This document shows positions 10,735 to 19,731 of a DNA stretch of 64,000 nucleotides, one piece after another. Below the pieces are notes generated by a model. That model saw only the letters and a program-made list of their open reading frames with translations, was not told where the DNA came from and made no database searches. Source of the DNA: Mycolicibacterium cosmeticum (GTDB lineage: Bacteria; Actinomycetota; Actinomycetes; Mycobacteriales; Mycobacteriaceae); assembly GCF_000613185.1 (NCBI RefSeq), contig NZ_CCBB010000003.1, positions 1,612,001-1,676,000 of the forward strand. Reading direction: 5' to 3'. Position 1 is the stretch's first letter. Each line of letters starts with the position of its first letter. A program made the translations under genes and the position numbers.

Positions 10735-12248
10735 TACACGTCGCGCACGTAGCGGTGGTTCTTGATCAGGTCGTTGACGTAGGCGTGGGCGGCCTCGGCG
10801 TCCATCCCGCCACCGCGGGCCACCACCTGGTGCAGCGCGGCGTCGACATCCCTGGCCATCCGGTCGGCATCACCGCACACGTACACGTGCGCGCCGTCGG
10901 CGAGCCAGCCGAACAGCTCGTCGGCGTTCTCCGACATGCGGTGCTGCACATAATCTTTGGCTTCCTGGTCCCGCGAGAACGCAAGGTCCAGCCGGGTCAG
11001 GGTGCCGGCGGCCAGGAAGTCCTCGAGTTCGTCGCCGTAGAGGAAGTCGGTGGCACGATGGCGGTCACCGAAGAACAGCCAGGACCGGCCGGGCGCGGCG
11101 GTGGCGCGGCGTTCCTGCAGGAAGGCGCGGAACGGGGCGATGCCGGTGCCCGGCCCGATCATGATGATCGGCACATCGGGCGCGGGCAGCCGGAAGTTGT
11201 GGTTGGGGCGCAGGTGTACCCGGACCCGGTCGCCCCGATCGGCCAGGAAGGTCGACGCGACGCCACCGTAGTCACGGTCGCCGCGGCGGTACCGCACGCT
11301 CGCCACGGTCAGGTGGATGCGCCCCGGATGCACCACCGGGCTGGAAGCGATCGAGTAGTCACGAAAAGTCAACGGGCGCAACGTGTCCAGCAGCTCCTCG
11401 GCGCTCAGCCTGGCACGCCGGACGAGGTCGAGGACATCCTCACCGTCGGCGGCCGGTCCGGCCAGGTCCTGCAGCGCCCGCGACGGGGTGCGGATCTCCA
11501 GGCGCTCGGTGAGCAGCACGCCGAGCGGCTCGTCGTGATCGGGCACGCTGTGATCGGGCCCGACCCCGAGTTCGGACAGTATCGACGACACCAGCGCGGG
11601 GTCGTTGACGGCATGCACCGCCAGCGAATCACCGGCCTGGTACGCCATCCCCGACCCGGCCAGGTCCACCTCGTAGTGGCGGACCTCCTTACTGGATCCG
11701 GCGGCGGTCAGCAACCGGTTGACCGCCACCTCGACCTCGACCACCTCGTGGCGCTCGCGCGGCGGCGCAACGACCGCCTGCGCCGGGGCGGGCGCCCTCC
11801 GCTCGGCGGTCAGCACCTTCACCACGTCGGTGGTCCAGGCCTTGGCGGGTTGTTCGTAGTAGCCGTCGACGTCCACCCGGTCGACCATCCGGGTGGCCCC
11901 CAGTGCTTCGAGCCTTCCGTCGAGCAATTTGCCCGCGTTGCAGAACATCTCGTAGGAACTGTCGCCGAGGGCGAGCACGGCGAAATGCAGGCTCTCCAGG
12001 CGCTCGCTGCTGGCCTGCAGGGCTTCCCAGAACAGCGTGGCGGTGTCGGGGAATTCGCCCTCCCCGAACGTCGAGACGACGGCGACCAGGTGTGTCGCCG
12101 ACTGCAGTTCGGTGACGTCGACCTGGTTGAGTTCGACGGCTTCGGCCGCGATGCCGATGGCCGTGACGGATTCCGCGAAGGTCATGGCGGCGTCCTCGGC
12201 ATTGCCCATGTCGGTGCCGTAAGCGACGATCAGCGACAACTCTTCCAT
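10731..12248 (-). CDS. CysJ/P450-reductase-like diflavin reductase
   Basis: 505-residue soluble electron-transfer flavoprotein moving electrons from NADPH through FAD and FMN. It has an N-terminal flavodoxin domain (AYGTDMGNAEDAA, STFGEGEFPDTA, GDSSYEMFCNAGKLLD). A ferredoxin-reductase part follows with the FAD motif RDYSIASSP, the NADPH motif MIGPGTGIAPFRAFLQER and the C-terminal aromatic residue in RYVRDVY. I start at the ATG at 12248 because GGAGGG lies seven bases before it; an upstream TTG at 12263 would add five residues. No sulfite reductase haemoprotein or P450 is adjacent, so the acceptor is unknown. It resembles the flavoprotein subunit of sulfite reductase but is shorter (CysJ is about 600). 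Confidence 0.85.
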   Translation of the reverse strand: MEELSLIVAYGTDMGNAEDAAMTFAESVTAIGIAAEAVELNQVDVTELQSATHLVAVVSTFGEGEFPDTATLFWEALQASSERLESLHFAVLALGDSSYEMFCNAGKLLDGRLEALGATRMVDRVDVDGYYEQPAKAWTTDVVKVLTAERRAPAPAQAVVAPPRERHEVVEVEVAVNRLLTAAGSSKEVRHYEVDLAGSGMAYQAGDSLAVHAVNDPALVSSILSELGVGPDHSVPDHDEPLGVLLTERLEIRTPSRALQDLAGPAADGEDVLDLVRRARLSAEELLDTLRPLTFRDYSIASSPVVHPGRIHLTVASVRYRRGDRDYGGVASTFLADRGDRVRVHLRPNHNFRLPAPDVPIIMIGPGTGIAPFRAFLQERRATAAPGRSWLFFGDRHRATDFLYGDELEDFLAAGTLTRLDLAFSRDQEAKDYVQHRMSENADELFGWLADGAHVYVCGDADRMARDVDAALHQVVARGGGMDAEAAHAYVNDLIKNHRYVRDVY

Positions 12249-12321
12249 GCCGGTTCCCTCCAACGAGCGCGCCCAAAATTAGGGTTACCTTACTGGTAGG
12301 GTGGGCCGGGTGGGGGCCTCC

Positions 12322-13155
12322 CTACGCCGAGCGGCTGAAGCCCCAGTCCAGCAGGCTGATGGCTTGCCCGTAGAGGTCGCCGTTGCCGTACATCTGGACC
12401 ACCACCAAGCGGCGATCACCCCGCTGGGCGGCGCCGACATAGGTGTGCTGAGCCAGATTCGTGTACCCGGTCTTGCCACCGAGGTCCCCGGGGTAGCGGC
12501 GCAGCAACTCGTTCTGGTTGGTCAGCGTCCGGCCGGGGAACTGCGCCGACGGCTGTCGCATGATCGCCGCGATCAGTGGATAGGCCAGGGCGGCCCGGAA
12601 GATCACCGCCAGGTCGTGCGGGGTGGTCACCGATTCCCAGCCCGGACCGTCCAGTCCGGAGGGCGAGGACGCCGTCGTGTGCCGCGCCCCCAACTGCCGT
12701 GCCTTGGCGTTCATCCGGGCCACCGCCACCCGCTGCCCGCCCAGCATGTCGGCCAGCATGTTCGCGGCATCGTTGCCCGACACCATCAGCAGCGCTTCCA
12801 GCAGTTGCCGGGTGGTGTACGCCTGCCCGGGTTGCAGGCCCACGCACGAACATTCGACCGTGGTGTGCGAGGTGTTGGCCCGCGCGAAGTTGTCCGGCCG
12901 CAGATTGTCCAGCACGACGGTGGCGAGCAGCACCTTGATGGTGCTGGCGGGCGCATAACTGCCGTAGGGGTCTTGCGCGGCGAGCACGGCGCCGGTGTCC
13001 AGGTCGGCCAGCAGCCACGCCTTGGCCGGGCCGTTGGTGAACGCCTGCACCCCGGCCAGCTCGGTTCCCGGCTGGGCTTCCGAGCGCGGGGAGACCACGC
13101 CGAGCGTCATCGTCGCGGTCACGACCAGCGCGGTGGCCGTCAGCAGTCTTCGCAC
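12322..13155 (-). CDS. dacB2: D-alanyl-D-alanine carboxypeptidase (DacB family), copy 1
   Basis: 277-residue exported peptidase S11 enzyme that trims terminal D-Ala from peptidoglycan stem peptides. A signal peptide covers about residues 1-27 (hydrophobic core LLTATALVVTATMTLGVV, then SEA). The three penicillin-binding motifs are intact: Ser71-T-I-Lys74, Ser126-G-N and Lys228-T-G. A CSC motif near 102-104 is also seen as CNC in the neighbouring copy and may form a disulfide. Start is GTG. It lies 71 bp downstream of its tandem paralogue on the same strand. The C-terminal membrane-anchor helix of classic PBP5 proteins is absent. Confidence 0.93.
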   Translation of the reverse strand: MRRLLTATALVVTATMTLGVVSPRSEAQPGTELAGVQAFTNGPAKAWLLADLDTGAVLAAQDPYGSYAPASTIKVLLATVVLDNLRPDNFARANTSHTTVECSCVGLQPGQAYTTRQLLEALLMVSGNDAANMLADMLGGQRVAVARMNAKARQLGARHTTASSPSGLDGPGWESVTTPHDLAVIFRAALAYPLIAAIMRQPSAQFPGRTLTNQNELLRRYPGDLGGKTGYTNLAQHTYVGAAQRGDRRLVVVQMYGNGDLYGQAISLLDWGFSRSA

Positions 13156-13226
13156 GCGCGACGAGATTACGGAGCGCAGGACTCGCTGCGTGCGCGATCA
13201 GATTGCCGTTCGGCATCAACTGCGGT

Positions 13227-14102
13227 TCACAGCGCCCCGACGGCGGGCCCCCGGTCGTCGGCGGCGAAGCCCCAGTCCAATAGAGCCGACGCCTGATCCC
13301 AGTACGTGGGCCCGCCCTCGCGGACCAGTCCGTGCATCAGCACGACCACCAGCCGCCGCCCGTCGCGTTGCGCGGCCCCGACGAAGGTCTTGCGGGCCAG
13401 GTCGGTGAAACCGGTCTTGCCGCCGAGCATGCCGGGGTAGCGGGCCAGCATCTCGTCCTGGTTGACCAGCACCCGGTCGCCGGTCCGGCCCGGGATCACC
13501 GCGGTGGGCTGCGCGGTGATCTCGGCGAACACCGGGTGGGCCAGCGCGGCCCGGAAGATGGCCGCCAGGTCGTGCGGGGTGGTCCAGACGTCGATCCCGG
13601 GGCCGTCCAGCCCGGACGGGCTGCCCGCGGTGGTGGCGGTGGCGCCGACTTCCACCGCTTTGGCGTTCATCTTGGCGATCGCCGCCTCGCGGCCGCCCAG
13701 CATGGTGGCCAGGGTGTTGGCGGCGTCGTTACCCGACACCAGCAGCAGGCCCTCCAGCAGCTGACGCGTGGTGTAGGTGACGCCGGGCGCGATGCCCGCG
13801 CAATTGCACTCGACCTTGGTGTCGGCCTCGTCGGCGACCACGGTGGCATCGAGGGCGAGTTCGTCCAGCGCGGTGAGCGCCAGCAGCACCTTGATGGTGC
13901 TGGCCGGGGCGTACCGGCCGAACTCGTTGCGCGCGGCCAGGACGGCGCCGCTGTCCAGATCGGCGACCAGCCACGCCTCCGCCGGTCCCTCCGGTGTGGG
14001 CGCCGCGCCGGCCGGCACCGCCACATCGGCCAGGGCCCGCGGCGCGGCGAGGGTCAACAGGACGGCCAGACAGGTCAGCAGGACGGTGCCGAATCTCCCC
14101 AT
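13227..14102 (-). CDS. D-alanyl-D-alanine carboxypeptidase (DacB family), copy 2
   Basis: 291-residue exported S11 peptidase, paralogous along its whole length to the next gene (APASTIKVLLA, LVSGNDAANTLATMLGG, SGLDGPG, YPGMLGGKTGFTDLA). Signal peptide about 1-25 (LLTCLAVLLTLAAPRALA). Active-site motifs: Ser68-T-I-Lys71, Ser123-G-N and Lys229-T-G. The Cys99-N-Cys101 pair is conserved between the copies. The extra segment DRVLVNQDEML and an acidic C-terminus distinguish it. It is upstream in the pair and may carry the promoter for both. Tandem duplication is the simplest origin. Confidence 0.92.
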   Translation of the reverse strand: MGRFGTVLLTCLAVLLTLAAPRALADVAVPAGAAPTPEGPAEAWLVADLDSGAVLAARNEFGRYAPASTIKVLLALTALDELALDATVVADEADTKVECNCAGIAPGVTYTTRQLLEGLLLVSGNDAANTLATMLGGREAAIAKMNAKAVEVGATATTAGSPSGLDGPGIDVWTTPHDLAAIFRAALAHPVFAEITAQPTAVIPGRTGDRVLVNQDEMLARYPGMLGGKTGFTDLARKTFVGAAQRDGRRLVVVLMHGLVREGGPTYWDQASALLDWGFAADDRGPAVGAL

Positions 14103-14149
14103 GGGATCTGCAGCCTATCCGGCATGCCTGCCGCTGTGACATCGGTCGC

Positions 14150-14174
14150 GTTTGGAAGTGCCCCCTGCGGGTAT
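14150..14174 (+). promoter_or_regulatory. SigF-type promoter of the NAGGN operon
   Basis: GTTT (14150-14153), a 15-base spacer, then GGGTAT (14169-14174). This matches the mycobacterial SigF consensus GTTT-N15-17-GGGTAT. It lies 73 bp before the amidotransferase start, so the message would have a leader of roughly 65 bases. SigF control of an osmolyte operon agrees with its role in general and osmotic stress. Inferred from motif only. Confidence 0.7.
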
Positions 14175-14247
14175 CCCTGCTCGCGGGCGACGTGCCCGGA
14201 ACATCCGGGCGGCGTCGCCCTCAATCGAGGAAGAGGTGGTTCACACC

Positions 14248-16047
14248 ATGTGCGGCATCGCCGGCGAGATCGCTCGCGGACGGGCAGCAGACATCGGAGC
14301 CATCGCGTCGATGGCCGACACCATGGTCCCCAGGGGCCCGGACAGCGGCGGGGTGTGGGGCAAGGACGGCGTGGCCTTCGGCCACCGGCGCCTGGCCATC
14401 ATCGACCTGTCCAGTCACGGCCACCAGCCGATGCACGACCCTGAGTTACATCTGACGGTGGCCTTCAACGGCTGCATCTACAACTATCCGCAGCTGCGCG
14501 ACGATCTGATCGCCAAGGGCTACCGCTTCTTCTCCCACAGCGATACCGAGGTGGTGCTGAAGGGATTCCACGCCTGGGGTGAGGGCGTGGTGGACCGGCT
14601 CTACGGCATGTTCGCCTTCGCGGTCACCGACACCGACAGCGGGCAGGTGCTGCTGGCCCGCGACCGGCTCGGCGTGAAACCGCTGTACTGGGCCGAGGTG
14701 GGCGACGCGTTCCGGTTCGCCTCCACGCTGCCCGCGCTGCTGGCCGGTGGCGGCGTGGACACCTCGATCGACCCCGTCGCCCTGCACCACTACCTGAGCT
14801 TCCACTCGGTGGTGCCCGCACCGCACACCATCCTGCGCGGGGTGCGCAAACTGGCCCCCGGCACCGTCATGCGGATCGAGCCGGACGGGCGCCGGGTCGA
14901 GCGGACCTACTGGAACCCGGTGTTCGAACGTGTCCCGGAGCGCGGCTCCTGGTCGGACCGGGATTGGGAAGACGCCGTGCTGGCGTCCCTGCGCACCGCG
15001 GTCGAACGGCGGCTGGTCTCGGATGTGCCCGTGGGCTGCCTGCTGTCCGGCGGTCTCGACTCCAGCCTCATCGTCGGCCTGCTCGCCGAGGCCGGACAGC
15101 ATGGGCTGCAGACCTTTTCGATCGGCTTCGAGGCCGCCGGCGGCGAAGAGGGCGACGAGTTCAAGTACTCCGACGTCATCGCCCGGCACTTCGGGACCGA
15201 TCACCACCAGATCCGGATCGACACCGCGCGCATGCTGCCCGCGCTGTCCAGCGCGATCGGCGCCATGAGCGAGCCGATGATGAGCCACGACTGCGTGGCG
15301 TTCTACCTGCTGTCCGAAGAGGTGAGCAAGCACGTCAAGGTGGTGCAGTCCGGTCAGGGCGCCGACGAGATCTTCGCCGGGTACCACTGGTACCCCCCCA
15401 TGGCGCACGCCGCCGACGATGACGTCGACGCCGCCGTGGCCCGGTACCGGGCGGCCTTCTTCGACCGCGACCATGCCGCCGTCAACGCCCTGCTGGCGCC
15501 GCAGTGGCGCCTGGACGCCGATATCGCCGGCGATTTCGTCCGCGACCGGTTCGCCGCGCCCGGGGCGGCCACCGCGACCGACCGGGCGCTGCGGCTGGAC
15601 ACCACCGTGATGCTGGTCGACGACCCGGTCAAACGGGTGGACAACATGACCATGGCCTGGGGACTGGAGGGCCGCGTGCCGTTCCTCGACCACGAGCTCG
15701 TCGAACTCGCCGCGACCTGCCCGCCGCACCTTAAGACGGCGCACGACGGCAAGGGCGTGCTGAAAGAGGCGGCCCGCCAGGTCATTCCGAGCGAGGTGAT
15801 CGACCGGCCGAAGGGGTACTTCCCGGTCCCGGCGCTCAAACACCTGGCCGGTCCGTACCTGGACCTGGTGCGCGATGCGCTGCACAGCGACGCCGCCCGC
15901 GCCCGCGGGCTGTTCACCGCCGACAGCGTCGAGCGGCTGTTCGCGGACCCGAACGGCAATCTCACCCCGCTGCGCGGAAACCCGTTGTGGCAGATCGGTT
16001 TGCTGGAGATGTGGCTGGCGCAGCACGTCGACGGAGGTCGGGCGTGA
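14248..16047 (+). CDS. asnO: N-acetylglutaminylglutamine amidotransferase (AsnB-like)
   Basis: 599-residue class II glutamine amidotransferase that amidates N-acetylglutaminylglutamine to the osmolyte NAGGN. ATG 14248 places the nucleophile Cys2 directly after Met (MCGIAGEIARG), as required after Met removal. The glutaminase domain (1-200) has VPRGPDSGG, HRRLAIIDLS and FNGCIYNY. The synthetase domain has the PP-loop LSGGLDSS near 267, SGQGADEIFAGYHWY and EGRVPFLDHELVELA. Ordinary asparagine synthetase is the alternative, but the next two genes are the NAGGN synthase and NAGGN peptidase, which settles the role. The GTGA overlap with the next gene indicates translational coupling. Confidence 0.93.
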   Translation: MCGIAGEIARGRAADIGAIASMADTMVPRGPDSGGVWGKDGVAFGHRRLAIIDLSSHGHQPMHDPELHLTVAFNGCIYNYPQLRDDLIAKGYRFFSHSDTEVVLKGFHAWGEGVVDRLYGMFAFAVTDTDSGQVLLARDRLGVKPLYWAEVGDAFRFASTLPALLAGGGVDTSIDPVALHHYLSFHSVVPAPHTILRGVRKLAPGTVMRIEPDGRRVERTYWNPVFERVPERGSWSDRDWEDAVLASLRTAVERRLVSDVPVGCLLSGGLDSSLIVGLLAEAGQHGLQTFSIGFEAAGGEEGDEFKYSDVIARHFGTDHHQIRIDTARMLPALSSAIGAMSEPMMSHDCVAFYLLSEEVSKHVKVVQSGQGADEIFAGYHWYPPMAHAADDDVDAAVARYRAAFFDRDHAAVNALLAPQWRLDADIAGDFVRDRFAAPGAATATDRALRLDTTVMLVDDPVKRVDNMTMAWGLEGRVPFLDHELVELAATCPPHLKTAHDGKGVLKEAARQVIPSEVIDRPKGYFPVPALKHLAGPYLDLVRDALHSDAARARGLFTADSVERLFADPNGNLTPLRGNPLWQIGLLEMWLAQHVDGGRA

Positions 16048-17759
16048 CCATGGCGGAGACTCGGGACGACACCGGAGTGGTGCAGGACCTGGGGTGGGGG
16101 CGGCTGGTCTTCGGCCAGACCTTCGACGATCCCGAGGAGTTCGGCACCGCGTTGCGGGCCGAGGCCAGCGGCCGCCGCGATATCGGCATGTATTTGGACG
16201 CGCCGCACGTCTTCGTCGCCCTGCACCCGCAGGAGTTCTTCATCGACCCCAGCTTCACCTACCGGCTGACCTTCGCCGAGCGCGGCGACTACTGGCCCGA
16301 TGACGTGCCGGGAGTGGTGGTGCGCCCGGTGCAGTCGATCCAGGACTGCGAGGCGATCAACGAGATCTACGTGCGCTGCCGGATGGTGCCCGCCGACATC
16401 GAACTCATGTGGAGCAACGTCCAGCGCGAGCCGCACATGGTGTACCTGGTGGCCACCGACGAACACACCGGCGCGCTGATCGGCACCGTGACCGGCATCG
16501 ATCACCGGCAGCTGTTCGGGGACCAGGAAAACGGTTCCAGCCTGTGGTGCCTGGCGGTGGACCCGGCGGTGTCGCGGCCCGGGGTCGGCGGGCTGCTGGT
16601 GCGCTCGCTGGTGGAGGAGTTCATCCGGCGTGGCCGGGCGCAGATGGACCTGTCGGTGTTGCACGACAACGAGGGCGCGATCGCCCTCTACGAGCGGATG
16701 GGCTTCCAGCGTGTGCCGGCGCTGGGCATCAAGCGCAAGAACGCCATCAACGAGAAGCTGTTCGCCCCCGTCCAGGAGGAGGAGGGCCTGGCCGAGCTGA
16801 ATCCGTACGCCCGGATCATCGCCGACGAGGCCATCATGCGCGGGATCCACGTCGAGGTGCTCGACGGCAAGGGCGGCTATATGCGGCTCACCCACGGCGG
16901 CACCAGCGTGGTGACCCGGGAATCGTTGTCGGAGTTGACCAATGCCGTCGCGATGAGCCGCTGCGACGACAAACGCGTGGCCCGTCGGGTGGTGTCCGAG
17001 GCCGGCATCCGGGTGCCGCGCGGGCGGACCGCGACGTTCGACGACGACGATTACGGGTTCCTGCGCGAGGTGGGCTCGGTGGTGGTGAAGCCGGCCCGCG
17101 GCGAGCAGGGGGCCGGTATCACCGTCGGGGTCACCAAACCCGACGAACTGGACCGCGCGCTGCAGTGGGCGGCCAAACACTGCCCCGATGTGCTCATCGA
17201 AGAGCGCTGCGAGGGTGAGGATCTGCGGCTGGTCGTCATCAACGGGAAGGTGATCGCCGCCGCCGTGCGGCGCCCGCCCGAGGTGCTGGGCAGCGGCAAG
17301 CACACCATCCGCCAACTGATCGAGACGCAGAGCCGCCGGCGGGCGGCGGCCACGCAGGGCGAATCGGTGATCCCGATCGACGACGTCACAGCCGACACCG
17401 TGCGGGACGCCGGCTGGGACCTCGACGACGTGCTGCCCGTCAACGAGCGGCTGGTGGTGCGGCGCACCGCCAACCTGCACACCGGGGGCACCATCTGCGA
17501 TGTCACCGACGACGTGAACCCGAAACTGGCCAGGGTGGCCGTCGATGCGGCCGACGCGATCGGGATCCCGGTCACCGGGATCGACCTGATGGTGCCGTCG
17601 GTCCGCGGTGAGGAATACGTGTTCATCGAGGCCAACGAACGACCCGGGCTGGCCAATCACGAACCGCGCCCGACGGCGCAGGCTTTCGTGGATCTACTGT
17701 TTCCTCGTACCGCGGCCACACCGTGGGCCTGGCAGCCCGACCCTGTCGACCAGGGTTAG
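16044..17759 (+). CDS. ngg: N-acetylglutaminylglutamine synthetase (GNAT + ATP-grasp)
   Basis: 571-residue two-domain enzyme making the acetylated dipeptide from two glutamines. The N-terminal half carries a GNAT acetyltransferase fold (LWCLAVDPAVSRPGVGGLLVRSLVEE, then LHDNEGAIALYERMGFQRVP). The C-terminal half is an ATP-grasp ligase (VVSEAGIRVPRGRT, VVVKPARGEQGAGITVGV, IEERCEGEDLRLVVINGKV, VFIEANERPGLANHEPRP). This fused order is diagnostic of the NAGGN pathway. GTG 16044 overlaps the preceding stop as GTGA and has GGAGG six bases upstream. ATG 16050 two codons later is the alternative. It works in the cytoplasm and needs acetyl-CoA and ATP. Confidence 0.93.
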   Translation: MTMAETRDDTGVVQDLGWGRLVFGQTFDDPEEFGTALRAEASGRRDIGMYLDAPHVFVALHPQEFFIDPSFTYRLTFAERGDYWPDDVPGVVVRPVQSIQDCEAINEIYVRCRMVPADIELMWSNVQREPHMVYLVATDEHTGALIGTVTGIDHRQLFGDQENGSSLWCLAVDPAVSRPGVGGLLVRSLVEEFIRRGRAQMDLSVLHDNEGAIALYERMGFQRVPALGIKRKNAINEKLFAPVQEEEGLAELNPYARIIADEAIMRGIHVEVLDGKGGYMRLTHGGTSVVTRESLSELTNAVAMSRCDDKRVARRVVSEAGIRVPRGRTATFDDDDYGFLREVGSVVVKPARGEQGAGITVGVTKPDELDRALQWAAKHCPDVLIEERCEGEDLRLVVINGKVIAAAVRRPPEVLGSGKHTIRQLIETQSRRRAAATQGESVIPIDDVTADTVRDAGWDLDDVLPVNERLVVRRTANLHTGGTICDVTDDVNPKLARVAVDAADAIGIPVTGIDLMVPSVRGEEYVFIEANERPGLANHEPRPTAQAFVDLLFPRTAATPWAWQPDPVDQG

Positions 17760-17812
17760 CGCCGGGCCGGCGCGCCGAGCGCTGCGTAATTCGAATGCGG
17801 GAGTGAGGAGAC

Positions 17813-19057
17813 ATGGTGCCCGAACGTGCGGTGATGCCGGAGGCGACCCGGGCGTGGATGATCGACACGCTGCTGGGGCTGCTGCAGACCCCGAGCCCGT
17901 CCGGGCGTACCGATGCGGTGATGCAGCTGATCGGCGACATCCTCGACGACCTCGGGGTGCCGTTCATGCTGACCCGGCGCGGGGCGCTGACCGCCGAACT
18001 GCCCGGCGAGTCCAAGACCACCGACCGCGCCGTCGTGGTGCACGCGGACACCATCGGTTGCATGGTGCGGGACCTGAAGGACAACGGCCGCCTCGAGGTG
18101 GTGCCGGTGGGGACGTTCTCGGCGCGGTTCGCCACCGGGGCGCGGGTCCGGATCATGACCGACGATCCCGACCAGTTCTTCACCGGAACCGTGATGCCGT
18201 TGAAGGCGTCCGGGCATGCGTTCGGCGACGAGATCGACACCCAGCCCACGGACTGGCCGAACGTGGAGGTGCGCATCGACCGGCAGGTCGGCACCCGGGG
18301 CGACCTGGAACGGCTCGGATTCCACGTCGGTGACTTCGTCGCGCTGATCGCCGCCCCGGAATTGACCTCCGACGGCTTCGTCGTGTCGCGGCACCTGGAC
18401 GGCAAGGCCGGGGTGGCCGTCGCGCTGGCCCTGGCCAAGACCATCGCCGACGACCGCATCGTGCTACCGCACAAGACGACGATCATGGTGACGATCACCG
18501 AGGAGGTGGGTCACGGCGCCAGCCACGGCTTGCACCCCGATGTCGCCGAGCTGGTCTCGGTGGACAACGCGGTGTGCGCGCCGGGTCAGCATTCCATCGA
18601 GGACGGGGTGACCATTCCGATGGCCGATCTGCACGGGCCGTTCGACTACCACCTCACCCGCAAGCTGTGCCGGCTGGCCAAGGAACGGCGAATTCCGCAC
18701 GCGCGCGACGTGTTCCGGTTCTACCGTTCCGACGCGGCCGCGGCCATCGAGGCGGGCGCGAACACCAGGGCCGCGCTGGTGGGCTTCGGGCTGGACGGCA
18801 GCCACGGCTGGGAACGCACGCACGTCGACTCGCTGGAAGCCGTGTACAACCTGCTGTTCGCGTGGTTGCAGACGCCGCTCACCTTCGCCAAGTGGGATGC
18901 CGAACCGTCGGGCAAACTGCGCGATTTCCCGTCGTCGAAACAGCCGGCGCCCACCGAACAATGGGTGCCGCTGTCCCGCGGTGAACACGGCGAACCGGGG
19001 GAGTGGTCCGGCGAGCACTGGCCGCCGTCGGAAGGGCCGGTGGGCCCGCAGGCGTAA
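17813..19057 (+). CDS. NAGGN-system M42-family peptidase
   Basis: 414-residue M42 (tetrahedral aminopeptidase type) metallopeptidase, the third gene of the NAGGN cluster, probably degrading or recycling the osmolyte dipeptide. Binuclear zinc ligands are visible: His in VVHADTIGCM, bridging Asp in HLDGKAGVAV, the catalytic Glu-Glu pair in TITEEVGHG, Asp in VSVDNAVCAPGQ and a late His in GLDGSHGWERTHVDSLEA. GAGGAG precedes ATG 17813. The gene follows ngg by 53 bp, so it is probably in the same SigF-controlled operon. The exact substrate is inferred from its constant company in NAGGN operons. Confidence 0.88.
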   Translation: MVPERAVMPEATRAWMIDTLLGLLQTPSPSGRTDAVMQLIGDILDDLGVPFMLTRRGALTAELPGESKTTDRAVVVHADTIGCMVRDLKDNGRLEVVPVGTFSARFATGARVRIMTDDPDQFFTGTVMPLKASGHAFGDEIDTQPTDWPNVEVRIDRQVGTRGDLERLGFHVGDFVALIAAPELTSDGFVVSRHLDGKAGVAVALALAKTIADDRIVLPHKTTIMVTITEEVGHGASHGLHPDVAELVSVDNAVCAPGQHSIEDGVTIPMADLHGPFDYHLTRKLCRLAKERRIPHARDVFRFYRSDAAAAIEAGANTRAALVGFGLDGSHGWERTHVDSLEAVYNLLFAWLQTPLTFAKWDAEPSGKLRDFPSSKQPAPTEQWVPLSRGEHGEPGEWSGEHWPPSEGPVGPQA

Positions 19058-19072
19058 TGGTTCAATCGAGGC

Positions 19073-19540
19073 GTGCTGAGCATCGAAGAGATCTCTGACC
19101 GCCTGGAAATCCAGGATCTGCTGATCGCGTACTCGACGGCCATCGACACCCGCCGGTTCGACGACCTGGATCGGGTGTTCACCCCGGACGCCTATATCGA
19201 CTATCGCGCCATGGGCGGGGTGGACGGTCATTTCCCCGAGGTCAAGGCCTGGTTGGCTCAGGTGCTGCCGAACTTCCCGGCGTACGCGCACATGCTGGGC
19301 AACGTCGACATCCGGCTGGCCGGGGACAGCGCGACGTCGCGGACGCTGTGCTTCAACCCGATGGTCCTCGGAGCCGCCCCGGCGGCGACCTCGGGCGCGG
19401 GGGTACCGGCGGACTCCGGCGGGGAGCAACCCCAGGTGCTGTTCTGTGGTCTCTGGTACGAGGACGAGTTCGTGCGCACCGCGGACGGCTGGCGGATGAG
19501 CCGGCGCGTCGAGGTGAAGTGCTTCGATCGGGTGGTGTAG
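19073..19540 (+). CDS. SnoaL/NTF2-like fold protein
   Basis: 155-residue protein of the NTF2-like superfamily. The start SIEEISDRLEIQDLLIAYSTAIDTRRFDDLDRVFTPDA is the classic first helix and the Asp-rich cone entrance of SnoaL-like proteins. It ends with the strand WYEDEFVRTADGWRMSRRVEVKCF. It could be a small isomerase, cyclase or dehydratase, or only a binding protein; the substrate is not visible. A proline/glycine/alanine insertion around 122-137 departs from the fold. The start is GTG. The equivalent gene next to rpsP in M. tuberculosis (Rv2910c) is also uncharacterised, so conservation of place is the best clue. Confidence 0.75.
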   Translation: MLSIEEISDRLEIQDLLIAYSTAIDTRRFDDLDRVFTPDAYIDYRAMGGVDGHFPEVKAWLAQVLPNFPAYAHMLGNVDIRLAGDSATSRTLCFNPMVLGAAPAATSGAGVPADSGGEQPQVLFCGLWYEDEFVRTADGWRMSRRVEVKCFDRVV

Positions 19541-19586
19541 TCGGCCCCACCGACGCGTGGTCTGAATTTGGGGCCGCACCGGCCGC

Positions 19587-19597
19587 TCTGGCACAAT
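19587..19597 (+). promoter_or_regulatory. Probable promoter core of the rpsP operon
   Basis: TCTGGCACAAT, identical over 11 bases to the sequence at 22863-22873 before rplS. In both cases TGTCTG follows a few bases later. The shared element most likely contains the -10 region (CACAAT) of two co-regulated ribosomal-protein promoters. The leader of about 125 bases that follows contains a perfect palindrome TGTCGCGCGACA (19609-19620). Confidence 0.45.
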
Positions 19598-19731
19598 AGG
19601 CGGCTGTCTGTCGCGCGACACCGTTAGATGCGCTGCGCGCCGGTCACACACGTAAGGCAAAACCGGATCCCGGCAACCCGCCGGAGATCGCCGAATTGCA
19701 GCGTGGCAAATACAGGAGAGAACGCTTTCAC

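Noticed and set aside
12279..12297. Iron-box-like sequence before the diflavin reductase
   Set aside because: TTAGGGTTACCTTACTGGT matches the IdeR consensus at only 11 of 19 positions and lacks a symmetrical right half, so I do not call it.
15354..17660. 768-residue minus-strand frame over ngg
   Set aside because: Antisense to the GNAT/ATP-grasp enzyme, composition of a shadow frame.
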